Part shown: positions 9,737-20,848 of the stretch, piece after piece
Layout of the letters: the number at the start of each line of letters is the position of its first letter
How positions within the stretch are numbered: the stretch's first letter is position 1
Assembly: GCA_009829735.1 (NCBI GenBank)
Contig: CM020618.1
Span: 3,222,882-3,286,881, forward strand
Reading direction: 5' to 3'
DNA: 64,000 nt
From: Pyropia yezoensis
Taxonomy: Eukaryota; Rhodophyta; Bangiophyceae; Bangiales; Bangiaceae
Program-made: the position numbers and the translations under genes
The notes under the pieces: generated by a model
Database searches by the model: none
Told to the model about the DNA's origin: nothing
The model's input: the letters and a program-made list of their open reading frames with translations, nothing else

Positions 9737-10454
9737 CTTCGAACCTTTTCAAGTCAGGGATACTTTGCTTGATAGTAAATCCAATAAGGATTTGAAGGTT
9801 CTCTCCATTTTATCGTCTTGAATTTCCGTGTGGCCCGGTGGGCAGGTACTGGGGTGCGAGATTCCAGGAGGACCCTGGAGGGATGAGGCGAGGGACAGCG
9901 GGGCTTGGCCTCGCTTCCCCGCCCCGACCAAGAAACTGTTGGCCCACACACCATCTTCTTGTTTCTTCGTTGGGGGATTGCACCACAACAGGGATAGCGT
10001 GTGTGCGACTTTCACTTCTTCCGGTTTACCCGACACGGGAGGCAGCCCTTGTGTACCGCTTCGACTTGGGTGCTGTGTGCGTGAGTGGTTCTTGTCACAG
10101 ACTCCACACTGTCGACACGAGTCGAGCGCAAGGCCATTGGGACTGGACACGCAATAGCGCACTGTGCGGTCCGCTTTCACGCTAGCGCAGTGGTCCTCCC
10201 TGGCGGCCACGCCGCTGTACTACACCTCCGTGCACTAAAGACTTGCTGTTCAATGCTGGGCCGTAGTTTGTAGCCACAAGCTGGTGTAAAGCGACAGCTG
10301 TCCATCCAGCTGGCTGGATTACCTCGAGTCCTTCCAGACTCAACTGCGCTTGGTCTTTACTTGTAGATGGCAAAAATGGAAGATGCTTTGTTATACTGCC
10401 GGCGCAATAGGAACTAGAGCATGCTCTTTGTGGGCGTGCACGCCCAAGCATGAC
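9737..10454. other. No gene seen
   Basis: Minus-strand frames of 150 and 90 residues are open, but they show no domain or family resemblance that I recognise. Base composition is lower in GC than in the host gene island. The solo LTR ends this stretch. Confidence 0.4.
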
Positions 10455-11026
10455 TGTAGCATCCCTGGCCCCGACTTGACGCCGATCCGGGATGGTGACC
10501 AGGGGGCACTAGGTGCCAGAACACGCCGGCCGTGTAAGGATGGTTGGCGGCCGTGGCCCGTGCCCGGCACTGGGATGCGGTGGACTACGCTATCCACACG
10601 TGAGAGAGGGATTTCTGATGGGATTTCGCATATTTGTGAGGGACTTCATTTGAGAGAATTGGAGTGTGAGATTAGTGAGTGGGAATAGAATTAGTAGTGA
10701 TAGTGGCCCCCGACCTGACGAGGTTAGACTCGGGTCGGGGCCACTCGGGGGTATGGGGGGGCTACCTGGCCAACGTGCCGAGGCTCCCCCAGATGCACAT
10801 TAAGAGGGACAGCGAGGCGCCCTTGGCCCGCGCCCTCAGGGAAAAAGACAACTGCGCGTTTGCTTTCCTCTTCCCCGTGTGCACTACCGTGCGTATCTGT
10901 TCGCTCTTCGAGCAGGCACGTTGGGCAACAGGCATACCACTGTCGTAGTTCCCCTTTCTGTGTTACCTGTCCCTTTCCCCCAAGGGATACTGGCACGTGT
11001 CTGAGAGGATCGAGTTTTTTACCACA
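10455..11026 (+). mobile_element. Solo LTR of the family 2 Ty3/gypsy element
   Basis: 572 bp, starting TGTAGCATCCCTGG and ending ACCACA. It matches the LTR at 61235-61804 over its whole length with scattered differences. It is flanked on both sides by the 5-bp target duplication ATGAC (10450-10454 and 11027-11031). No internal sequence remains, which is the outcome of LTR-LTR recombination. Confidence 0.93.
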
Positions 11027-12249
11027 ATGACCAAATGGGCCTGCTTTGAGCAAGAGCGCTCGACTACTCTCAGGCGCGCCTTTCAGCGCATACGGCTGTC
11101 TTCCACGGCTGCCTTCAATCCAGAATGGATGTTTGTGTGTATTGCTTTTTGGAGCTTGATCCACCCATCCATACCAGCCATTGTCGCTCACTATTGCTGT
11201 TTTCCCAAATTTGTTCTTCCTAATCATAGTCGCGACTGGATCCGGGTCAACGTTACATTGGTCGGTGGACTGCTTCTGGCTAAATGGGTGGCTGTGAGGT
11301 TGTTTCCTAGTCTTGATCTTGATCTTGACTTCGACCGCATCGGACAAAATTGGGTAAGCAGCAATATTGGCGGGTACTTTCTCTGCCTTCAGCACCAACA
11401 CCCTTGCAAGCAGGCGAGAGGAGCACATCTGGAACAGCGAAAGATTCTCGCACGCGGTGATCAGATCTCAAGAGCACAACCCATGACAGTTTGAAGCCTC
11501 TGTGTGCATCATACCGAAGCCAATGGCTAAGCACTCAATGACAGGGCCCAAGCATTGGCAATCCAGTGGACTTGACTTACTACCACCTATCTACTTTCTG
11601 GCAAACTCTTCACACGGATTCAGTGATGGAGGACTTGCTATTCGTGAACAGGATAAACTAAAGGACAACTGTCTGTTGCTGTCGCAAGCACACCACGATC
11701 CTTTCTAATTCTACATCCGCTTACCCTTGCCTCGCGCAGCGGCTGCCGCCTCCCTTGGAAGTCGACGGTCCCAGCCGGACCAGACGCTGGCACATTGACT
11801 CGCACTTTTTGACCCAGCAGACTTGCTGGAAAGGATGACCAATGCTAACATCCCTCCGCTTGGACTGCAGAGAGCCTCTTATGTCGCTGGACACACGGCC
11901 CTGCCCCTCTGCTCCCAAGATGCCCGCCGAAGGCAGCTCGAGCATGTCAATGGGGGACACTCCGCCGTCCACGCCAACTACGGCGGCCCGGTCGGTGCAG
12001 CTCGAGGTCGAAGCTCGGAGCGAGACTAGCGTACGCTCAGTTGTCCATTTTTCTCTCCGCTGTGAAAGGCTCTGAGCGTTCCTACTTCTTTTAGCTGCTT
12101 TCCTGTCCGTGGTGTAAACCTCTTACTCTTGAAACCTGTGCTAACTTGCACGGACTCTGTGTTCTGTCTACGCTCCGAATAAATATTCCCGTGATGCGTG
12201 TTGAGATCCTTACGCGTCAGTGTGCGAGGAGTTTGCTCGGTACGCACAA
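11027..12249. other. No gene seen; lower-GC interval
   Basis: Only short frames on either strand. A short TCTTGATCTTGATCTTGAC repeat sits near 11313. Composition resembles the DNA further right up to about 14.9 kb and differs from the host gene island. Confidence 0.35.
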
Positions 12250-13038
12250 ATGATGATCAAGGCGATTTTCAAGAACAAATTCGACCTGGGCAAGAACCCC
12301 GTTGGGGAAGTCACTCCGTCACACGACTGCATAACGTGGTTCTCCCCGGGCGGCCATTTGGATGGCCCCCGCAAAGATTCGGCTCGATGCCTTCGTGTGG
12401 TCCAGGCCAAGGCAGCGGACAAGGTTGTCAAGGCGATCGACCGGAGCATCACGAACCGTCGCGCAAACAAGGAGAAAATCACAAAGGGTTTGAGGAAAGG
12501 ACTGCGAACAAGTTGCAACCGCAGGAGCAAGAACGCCCGGATACTTGTGTATCGCTACGTCGGTGTGTACATGGATACGACTGTTCCGAAAGCTACCGAG
12601 CAGCCAGCAGTCATTACTGCTGCGCCAGGGGCGATCTTGGGTCCGGAATGCTCCGTTCCAAAGGCGCACGAAGCCCCTGCATTTCAGATCGTGCTTGCCG
12701 ACGGTGACCCTATCACCAAAACTCAGATAGACCCGAAGGCTGTCGCCGCCGGTCTGCTTGGAGAGGTCTTGGCTATCGATCATGGGGACGTCACGGCCTC
12801 AGCTCGGCTGGATTGTGCATCTTGCATCGTCAAGGACGCTCGAGGCGAGAAAATTCTTAAGCTTCTACGTCCAGAGAGCGAGCACGTGCGGAAGAGTGCT
12901 GTGAAGACATTGCGCCAAGAGCTGCGAGACCAAGCCCTCGGCAGCGTAAACCTTCCGGAACAAAGACGGAGTAGAGATCGTCTACCATATGAGGTTTACT
13001 CGAGACCTCATGATAGGCACTCGCGCACAATTCCATGA
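12250..13038 (+). CDS. Unrecognised protein, about 262 aa
   Basis: I do not recognise this ORF. From the first ATG (12250, MMIKAIFKNKF) it gives about 262 residues with normal mixed composition and no long low-complexity run, unlike most chance frames in this GC-rich DNA. A basic stretch (about 60-105, RSITNRRANKEKITKGLRKGLR) is followed by a hydrophobic, Ala-rich middle and a charged C-terminus. No signal peptide or membrane segment is obvious. It stands alone in repeat-rich, lower-GC DNA, so it may belong to an unidentified mobile element. Upstream, AATAAATATT at about 12178 gives an AT-rich spot. Confidence 0.45.
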   Translation: MMIKAIFKNKFDLGKNPVGEVTPSHDCITWFSPGGHLDGPRKDSARCLRVVQAKAADKVVKAIDRSITNRRANKEKITKGLRKGLRTSCNRRSKNARILVYRYVGVYMDTTVPKATEQPAVITAAPGAILGPECSVPKAHEAPAFQIVLADGDPITKTQIDPKAVAAGLLGEVLAIDHGDVTASARLDCASCIVKDARGEKILKLLRPESEHVRKSAVKTLRQELRDQALGSVNLPEQRRSRDRLPYEVYSRPHDRHSRTIP

Positions 13039-14910
13039 ATTGGCGTGGCTGAGGCCGTGGGGTAAGGTCTGCCAGAGCAAGAATTCTTGCAGCATATGAT
13101 TTGAGTTCGTTTCGCGGGTGTAGCTCTTTAGCGCTATCGAGCGTCTTGGAGTACTGCTCGCTTACCGCGTGGGTCACTTTGACACATCATTCTTCTCTCT
13201 GTGCATGTCCACCTTGCTCGTTTTCTTTTCTGCCAAAACGCAATCGGAAAGCTATGTGCAAAAAATCTGCATGAAAACACGAAAACAAGAACGCAACCTA
13301 TCTCGCTGCTTACTTCGACAGCCGTACAAAAATATTAGAACACTAATCGCTCGTCACTGTCTGAACAAGCAGAGCAAATAGAAAAATGTGAACTAGCCTC
13401 TCCTCAATGGCTTGACAAATACATGCAGTATTTGAGTTTTTGTTGTCTTGATAACAAACGCGCGCAGCTCAGTGTTGTTTGAGCCTGTACAGTCATGTTT
13501 TCCGTACTTTTCTTGACGCAACAGGCAGCCCTGCTGCACCTTCGACAATAAAGTGTTCTGCGACGCCAACAAGATGAATGATAGATATTTCCCGACAGTC
13601 TGGTAAATCGTGTCCGTAGAGGATGTCGGGAGGTCGTGGTTATGCTGGACCTGAATACAACTCGGATATAATGAGAAATCTGATTCATCAACGAGTTCTG
13701 GGTGAGGTTGGAGAGAACGATTGTGCTTCAAGCAGTCAGTCTGACAATCGACGTTTGTGCTGAACTTTCCTGGAACCTTTTCTCAGAACAGTCTTAAGAA
13801 CGATCCTGCGATTTTTGTGAAAAAGAATCCGAGAGAATAGTCCTCGTCTGCAGAGTTGCAGTACTCAGGACAATTCTGGGAACGCTGACATGGCTGTTGC
13901 GCACATAATTTCTGAACAGTACTGAGACTTGTGTCAAATTATCTTCTCTGAACTGACCCTCTATTTTCCTCGGGACAGTGAGAGCTACTCTTCCTGATCG
14001 TTAGTTTTGGTATTGCGTTGTGATAAAGTTCATCAATAGTGTTTCAGCGCAGCGAGTGTGCGAGGTCTGCCATGACGTCAAGTACGGAGCTTGGCGCGTG
14101 CATGCAAAAACCTCCAGCGCTCGATCGAGCACCCAAACAATCGGGTGAAAAACAAAATTCGTTACGGCACTCCCTCCAATCGCAATCCGACACTCAAGTG
14201 AAAAAATAAGAATTCCCGTCACCACCCTGGTGACATTCAAAGTGATCAGCACCAAACAGTGCCTGTTCTGGCATGCTGACCAAAGAGATCGAACGTCAAC
14301 AGTTTACACGTATCTGATTGGACGATTATTCGTTTTTGCAGATGTGGCACTTTACGACGTAACGCCACATACCCAACAGTTTTGGCTGTCACCCAATTCA
14401 CTGCGTTAGTGGCTATGTCCTCAATGTTGGATCGATGGCGCTCAAGCTCACCCTATACCGCTACAGTTGTGTGGGCTTAGCGTTTTTCCGTTTCAGTTTG
14501 ACGTGTCGATTGCGTTGGTCGCGTGTATGGAAGCGCCGCGTGCCCGTGTTTTGACTCCCGTTGCCACGTGGCGCTTGTGCTAACGTGGACGGTGGGAGGG
14601 ATTTTGAGGGTGAGAGCATGGCACGCCCAGTTAAGAGGGTCTGTTTGCGGTCATCTGGCTTTGTGCCCCCGTGAAGCAGAGTGAAGCACCGACGAAAGGG
14701 ACAAGAAAAAATGTGCATAAAAAAGAGGAGCTCATAGCGCATCTTATGGTGCTCGACACGGGTATTTCTTTCCAGTCAGCCGGGCCTCAGGTGCCTGTGT
14801 GTGTCTCTGTAACGCGGCCTGTAACGCGGCCTTCCGCGTTCTCTCGGGTGTTCCCGAGGTTTTTCAACCAATGAGATATGTGTAATTTCACCCAGGAGAC
14901 CGCTCTTATA
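13039..14910. other. No gene seen; low-GC interval
   Basis: Nearly 1.9 kb of comparatively AT-rich sequence with only short frames, all without recognisable domains. It contrasts sharply with the gene island to the right and probably consists of old, diverged repeats. Confidence 0.4.
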
Positions 14911-15025
14911 GTGCGTCCCGTAAAAAGTGGACGGGCACGTGTCGTGATCATGTCAAACATCGGCCACTGGACCAATCAAACCCACACTGCACGACCTGTG
15001 CACGTCCACTTTTTACGGGACGCAC
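14911..15025. mobile_element. 115-bp terminal-inverted-repeat element (MITE-like)
   Basis: The ends are perfect inverted repeats of at least 23 bp, beginning GTGCGTCCCGTAAAAAGTGG, and continue imperfectly inward (GGGCACGTG against GTGCACAGG). The short spacer has no coding capacity. The base pair TA precedes the left end; the right flank reads AA, so the target duplication is uncertain. Confidence 0.8.
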
Positions 15026-15741
15026 AATAACAGGGCGTGGTGGGCGGGGCAGGCTGTCCCGTCAGCGAACTGAGTGGCACGTTCAAACGGAAAAGAGAAC
15101 ACGTGATCAGTGTCCGCTACGACGAGTACAGTGTCAACTTATGTCACAGCATCGACGGTGGCCACCAAGGTGGGAGCCCACCACAAAGCGCGAAGGCGGA
15201 GGCGTGGCGGCCGCCGCGGCCGCGGCAGACGAGGGGTCGCCGTCGAAAAAGGAGCACCGCCAGCCGCCGCCGCCAGGAAAGAGCACATCCTCCCCAAGCT
15301 CTCCGCCGTGGGCGCACAGCCACGCCGAACGTGCGGCACTCAAGAGGGCAAACGAATAGCCCCCGCAAGTGCCTTCGCCGCTCACAGTGTCGTCGTCCTC
15401 GCCTTCGTCGGTGTCGGCGTCAGCGTCGGCGACGGCGGCAGGCCCTCCCCCCCTAGTGGACGCCGCAGCTACCTACCGCTACCGCCGCTGTCAGGCTCAT
15501 TTCCCACGTCGCATGCGTGTGTACGACGCGCGCAGCAAGCACGTCGTACCAGGAAAGCTCCCGCACGAACGCCGGGTCCCCCTCCGGGTCATCCATCCTC
15601 GACGCTGAGGTCCCCGCCCACCGCCTCCCCGCCCCCGTCCACGGCCAGGATGCCTCCGCCGTCAGCGGCGCCAGCCAGCACGGGCGCCGAACCGGGCGGC
15701 GGCGGCGAAGCCCACAGGTCGTCCGTAAGCCACGACAAAGC
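15026..15741. other. No gene supported between MITE and NTPase gene
   Basis: Frames on both strands are open because of CGC/GCC-rich runs (15180-15280, 15390-15450). None shows a domain. The interval covers the 3' flank of the NTPase gene. Confidence 0.4.
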
Positions 15742-18529
15742 TCAGTACCAAAACCTTGATAAGGTCTCCTCTGCATCAGCCTGATCCAGGCGCTCCGCGG
15801 CAGAGAGAAAGGCCGGTATAGGGTTTGGATGCCACCCGCTCAAGTCAGAGCCACTGAGGAGCACAGTCTGGCTGCACGCGCGCCCCGAGTCAAACGTGGC
15901 CCTGCTCTTGCTTGCCCGCGTACCGAAGTTCTTGGTGTAGCGATTGGCGTACACGAAGACAATGTTGTCCTTCCACTGGTCCCACACCCCACCGACACCA
16001 AGGACACACGTCTCCAACAGCTCCCAGCCCTTGTTCACATTACTCAAACTTGGCGAGCCAGACGCGTCCAAGCCACAGTCCTTGCACTGGTACACAGCCA
16101 TAATCATGTCGCCAATCTTGTACCGACCAAACGCCTGAGATACGCGGAAAAACTCCACCACGTCGATAGCAATCTGGGGGCGCCGAGGTGCTCCAGTATT
16201 CAGACGGAACACAGCGTCAGTGGCACGCTCCGGGTGCTTCGCGACAAACTTGATGACGTCGTCCACGGTCTCTCTACAGACTCCCGACTTTCGCGTAGCC
16301 GTCGCGTCCACGCGCACATGGCGGAGGAAGTTATTCCCAAATGAACGGTGGAGGTCAGGCCTGGCGTCCCAGACTTTCTCCAGCGTCACGTCAGCGTAGT
16401 CGGCCGGGTACTCTGCGCGACAGTACGACGATACTATGCACCAGTTGGCGATGACCAACTCGAGCCGCTCCCCGGTCAAACGCTCGCCGGGGCACAGAAG
16501 CAAATCCTTGAAGGCGATATCGCACCGTCCAGATCTCGCCAGGCATGCCAGCTTCAGCGCTGTGAGCGAATGCAGGCGCGGGGTGGCGTAGTCCAAGTCG
16601 AGCACCTGGCCGCTCTTTGTCTGCCCTCGTTTCTCGGTGCCGCTCTTCATCCGCTCTTGCTTCTCGGTGCCGCTCTTCATCCGACCTTGCTTCTCGGTGC
16701 CGCTCATGGTCTGACCTTGCTTCTCGAGCAGGACAACGCTCTCCGAGCCCAGGATGTCCCAGGTAGCAGCCTCGACTGCATTGCCGCTCCTACGCTCAAT
16801 GACAATGTCATCCAGGCGCACAGGCCGGCGCAACAGGGCCGCCGCAATGATGTTGTTCATAAAATTCAGGCTCCCGTCAGAGCCGCGGAGTGCGGCCACG
16901 GAATAGGTAGACAATGCATCGTCCAAAGACACCCAACAAACATGCTGGACGGTGTCCGAAAAAATGGTCTCTTGCGAGGATGAGCTTTGGGCACCGACCA
17001 GATGAGCCACCTGCTTCTTCAGCTCTTCGAGGAAGCGCGCGACATACCGCGGATGCCCGCCCAGCAGCCCGCAAATTAGCAACACAAAAGAAAGGGATGG
17101 TGAGGGCGCTTGCCCAGGCACCACCAGACCCATGCCGGCAACCCTCACAACGCTGTCCATGAACAGAGGTGCGAGCTCGACAACCACGGCATTTGCGAAT
17201 GCCGCCGGCTCCAGAGATGACAGCTCAATAGCTGGATGCATGCTACGACCCGATCGGTTGCATTCGCGCTTCATGATGTCGTACTGCAATGTCGAGAACA
17301 GCACCATCCCGTTGAGAGCCTCAAGAGTCTGGCACGCTGCCGGGCAAATGTCCTCGCACCAATCCAGCTTCAGGGGCACCGAGTATGGGCTGACGACCTT
17401 CGCCACCTCGTCGACTACGAGCAAAGGTACGCCTCCAGCGCTGCCACGGCAAAACGACATGATTGCATTGCCTGCCTCGACCATGTCGTCGATGACCAGC
17501 TCCTTCTTGTGGATGGCTGACTCGACGCCCTTAAGAAAGTTCCGCCATTTAACCTTCTTGGGGTCGGCAAGTTCCGTGTAGCACAATCGCAGGTGGCAGC
17601 ACACTTCCCCACCCACAGCCTTCGCAAAGGGCGCCTCCGCAGCACTGTAGGGCGTACTTCCATTGAAGTTGACGCAGAACGCCGTGACTGCTCGCGCCAG
17701 CCCCAGCGCGTCAGCCTGCTGCAGCTTCGAGATCACTTTGTGTTGCACGCGCCGCTGCAGCTTCGCACGATCACCAGAAGCCGTGGCGCAATCCTGCTCA
17801 AACTCCACGGATGCGACGATGACCCAAGTGAGCAGTTCCTGCAGGTTGAACGTCTTGCCCCATCCAGAGCCACTGCGGATGAAGTACCCAGGCTGCCGTT
17901 TCCTAGGCTCCAACAATGGAATGAAGCAATCCGCCATCTTGCGGAAGCCTGACAAAGTGTTGTCTGTCACGTCCACCAGCAGGTGGAAGCCGCGGAGGAT
18001 ATGAGCCCAGAAGCTGAGACGGAGTGGGGGCAGTGAAGTAATCTCTTGCCCAGCCTCTGCGCCTGACGAAGTCCACCACCGGGTCACCATCCAGCGTATC
18101 GGAGACATGCAGCAAAGCAGCACAGTGCGGGCACAACGTCTTGGACTTTGGCGGCTTGGTGGCGTACCTCCAGTCCTTGGAATGCAGCTTCTCCTTGAAC
18201 TTATCACACTGCGCCGGGTGAAAAGTCTCATCGTTGGGACACCAGCGGATCCAGCCCCGCAAAAAGCTGGGCTCCATCCCCGCAGCCATGGAGGTGATGC
18301 CGCCATGAGAGGCATCCGGGCCAGCGGCGAGCATGGCACCGGCCGGCGTCACCCAGATGCCACGTGACCGACCATCGCCGTCTCGTCCACCAATGAAGAC
18401 ACGCTTTTTTACCACCGTCTCGGCTCCACGAAGAGGCCGTGCACTTGTCGCTGACGGATGGCCTTCAGCAGGAAATAGCATCACCCCACCGCTCGACGTA
18501 GACGACGTAGCAAAAGCAAAGACTGCCAT
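15742..18529 (-). CDS. Large P-loop NTPase resembling Crinkler/RHS-type proteins
   Basis: The main frame (from 18315 or upstream to 15742) holds a Walker A loop SGSGWGKT (codons near 17875-17852), a Walker B strand with acid pair LLVVDEVAKV about 145 residues later, and between them CVNFNGSTPYSAAEAPF. This P-loop, FNG and DE spacing is what I know from the NTPase of Crinkler effectors and trypanosome RHS proteins. A second frame upstream, with an ATG at 18529, adds a possible zinc-binding stretch (CPNDETFHPAQC, then CPHC). The two frames overlap, so the gene is either spliced or broken. The C-terminal 300 residues show no nuclease motif that I can identify. Family assignment is inference from motifs. 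Confidence 0.6.
16624..16733 (-). repeat. 30-bp in-frame repeat inside the NTPase gene
   Basis: Nearly four units of 30 bp encode a ten-residue motif, T-E-K-Q-G-R-M-K-S-G with small variations. It forms a basic polar linker between the NTPase part and the C-terminal part. The multiple-of-three unit length keeps the frame. Confidence 0.85.
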
Positions 18530-18689
18530 GACGACCGGTAAAGGCTACGACGAGAGTACCCAGTAGCTCTTGGCGCGACGGCAGCAGCCCACAAAAGCAG
18601 CAGCGGGAAGAAGACAGCGGAGCGACTATCGTACCGGTCGTATCACCACAGAGGCCCAACTACAGCAGCGGCGGGACAAGGGGAACGAT

Positions 18690-19080
18690 GGGACGACGGC
18701 AGCGGCGGGATGACGGCAGCGGCGGGATGACGGCAGCGGCGGGATGACGGCAGCGGCGGGATGACGGCAGCGGCGGGATGAAGGCAGCAACGGGATGAAG
18801 GCAGCGACGGGACGACGGCAGCGGCGGGACGACGGCAGCGGCGGGACGACGGCAGCGGCGGGACGACGGCAGCGGCGGGACGACGGCAGCGGCGGGACGA
18901 CGGCAGCGGCGGGACGACGGCAGCGGCGGGACGACGGCAGCGGCGGGACGACGGCAGCGGCGGGACGACGGCAGCGGCGGGACGACGGCAGCGGCGGGAC
19001 GACGGCAGCGGCGGGACGACGGCAGCGGCGGGACGACGGCAGCGGCGGGACGACGGCAGCGGCGGGACGACGGCAGCGGC
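18690..19080 (+). repeat. 17-bp minisatellite, 23 units
   Basis: Exactly 391 bp, 23 copies of GGGACGACGGCAGCGGC. Units 2-5 read GGGATGAC, units 6-7 carry further changes, and the last 16 units are identical, showing homogenisation at the right side. Because 17 is not a multiple of three, the array is open in several frames on both strands and produces false long ORFs. Confidence 0.97.
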
Positions 19081-19802
19081 AGTGAAGCACAGGCACAGTT
19101 GTCTCGTCGGTATGCCCCACACAGCGCCCAACAGAATAGGTGAATTTATCGGGAAGACGGGGCTTTGGGGCTTGGCGGGGAAGAGCGGATCCCCCACACG
19201 ACGCCGACGGCGCCCCCAGCAGAAAGAATTCCTGGGTCAAGTTCACTGGTCGACACGAGTGGGCCCGTGGGGTGCTGGCCAGAGACAAGTCCACGAGCCC
19301 CGCCAGCAGGGACGCACAACACACCGCCTCACCATGGCGGGGTCAGCCATCGGCTGCGGCCACCCCCCCCCCCACGGGCCCTGCGCGCGCATCGCCCGTA
19401 CGCCGCAAGACCGGCCTGCTCCAAAGAGAGGGTGGGCGCGCGGGAGCGGGAGGGCCCGCTGCCCACCCTCTGCTGCTTGCGCTGCTCTGGCCGGCCCTGA
19501 AGCGGCAGGAGCACCTCCCTCCTCCCCCCGCCCTCACGCTCGTCCTCAGGCGGCCACTACGCTGGCCGCTCCCTCCACGCGGCCACCCCCCCGGCGCATC
19601 CCCCCTTCTTCACCGCAGCGGTCGCTGTCCCCCCCCTTCTCTCCTCCTTGCTTCCCCTTTCTCCCGCCCCCTATCCCACGCCCCGACTGCTGCTTTCCGT
19701 CCTCTGACCTTGCTGTCCCAACCTCCCCCCTCCGCCGGGTGCTGCTTTGGGGTGCCTTCCAGTGCCGCGCCGCGCCGGGGCGGTCTCGGCGGGGCTCGTG
19801 CC
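19081..19802 (+). promoter_or_regulatory. 5' region of the Spg1-like GTPase gene
   Basis: About 720 bp between the minisatellite and the GTPase start. The last 200 bp (19600-19740) are pyrimidine-rich, CCCTTCTCTCC-type, as in TATA-less promoters. No TATA box is evident. The frame is open through this region, but the encoded sequence is low complexity and unrelated to the GTPase. Confidence 0.45.
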
Positions 19803-20540
19803 ATGGACGGCGGCGGCGGCGGCGGCGGCGGCAGCAGCAGCAGCCGCAGTAGCGCCGGTGTAGGGGGTGCCGGCGGCGCCGGCTCTGCCGCCGGCGCCGG
19901 TGGTGGCCCGGCCGATGACACTGCGGGCGGGCAGGTGGCGGTGCCACGGCCTGTGCCGCGGCCCGCGCGCAACATCCAGCTCAAGGTGGGCCTGCTGGGG
20001 GACTCGTACGTTGGCAAGACCTCCCTGATGGTCAAGTACGTGGAGAACCGCTTTGACGAAGACTACATCCAGACGCTGGGCATCAACTTTATGGAGAAGA
20101 TCATCACCCTCCGCGAGCGCACCGTCACGTTTACCATCTTTGACCTGGGCGGCGGGGAGAATGAGTTCAACAGCATGATCCCGCTTGTGTGTGCGGACGC
20201 GTCGGCCATCCTCTTTATGTTTGACCTGACCCGCCGGCTGACGTTGCAGAGCATCAAGGAGTGGTACCGTCAGGCGCGGGGATTCAACCACGTCTTTGTG
20301 CCCCTTCTCGTCGGCACCAAGTTTGACACCTTCGCGTCGTTGGCGGTGGAGCGGCAGCAGGATACGGTGGCGAATGCGCGGAAATTTGCACGCGCCATGC
20401 ACGCGCCCCTCATCTTCACGTCCGCATCGCACAGCATCAACGTGCAAAAGCTGTTTAAGATTGTGCTGGCCATCCGGTTCAACCTCAAGTGCAACGTGCC
20501 ACGGATGTCCAGCCCGGGTCAGCCCATCATTGAGTACTGA
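19803..20540 (+). CDS. SPG1-like: Spg1/Tem1-type small GTPase
   Basis: A Ras-superfamily GTPase of the septation/mitotic-exit type, which in fungi sits at the top of the septation initiation network on the spindle pole. About 245 residues. The first 55 are Gly/Ser/Ala-rich and outside the domain. G1 is GDSYVGKTS (about 65-73), followed by family-specific ENRFDEDYIQTLGINFMEK. G3 starts DLGG at about 114, then LFMFDLTRR and IKEWYRQARGFN, G4 is GTKFD and G5 lies in TSASHSINVQK. The start was chosen because GCCATGG is a good context and upstream residues are unrelated. Oddity: after DLGG the usual Q-R/K-E-F reads GENEF, one residue longer and without the Gln. It converges with the minus-strand gene to its right. 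Confidence 0.93.
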   Translation: MDGGGGGGGGSSSSRSSAGVGGAGGAGSAAGAGGGPADDTAGGQVAVPRPVPRPARNIQLKVGLLGDSYVGKTSLMVKYVENRFDEDYIQTLGINFMEKIITLRERTVTFTIFDLGGGENEFNSMIPLVCADASAILFMFDLTRRLTLQSIKEWYRQARGFNHVFVPLLVGTKFDTFASLAVERQQDTVANARKFARAMHAPLIFTSASHSINVQKLFKIVLAIRFNLKCNVPRMSSPGQPIIEY

Positions 20541-20848
20541 ACAAGGGGATTGGGGGGGGGAAGGGCGGTGTCGTAGGACGTGGGCGGAAAGTGGGCTCGA
20601 TTGGGGGGGGGGGGTGGGACGGAAGGTCTGCACGCCGCTGCGCATCGTCGGCCTTGCGATTGGGAAAGAAAAAACGTTTTGGCGAGCTCTCACGCACGCG
20701 CTCCACCGAGGCTCGTTCCGCAGCCGCGGGGACGTCGGGTCCCCCTCCCCCCCCCCCCCTCCGCGCCCAATCCGCTTCGCGGAGAGACGCAACGGAATGC
20801 CACCCGGACGCTGGCGCGAAAACCCTCCTGCCGCTGCTGCCCGCTGCG
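20541..20848. other. Convergent intergenic region
   Basis: 308 bp between two gene 3' ends, with poly-G runs (20551-20557, 20604-20613) and a poly-C run (20749-20759). No gene is seen; the two transcripts' 3' ends probably lie here. Confidence 0.5.

Noticed and set aside
9749-10210. Cys-containing minus-strand frame as a zinc-ribbon transposase (TnpB/Fanzor-like)
   Set aside because: CRQCGVCDKNH lacks the second Cys pair and the DRD-N-A-A motif, and no RuvC motifs surround it.
18795-19085. Gly/Arg-rich repeat protein
   Set aside because: A 17-bp repeat read in a rotating frame; no start or flanking domain.
19140-19802. N-terminal extension of the GTPase to a 466-residue protein
   Set aside because: The extra 221 residues are low complexity, unrelated to the family and have no ATG at their start; the ATG at 19803 has a good context.
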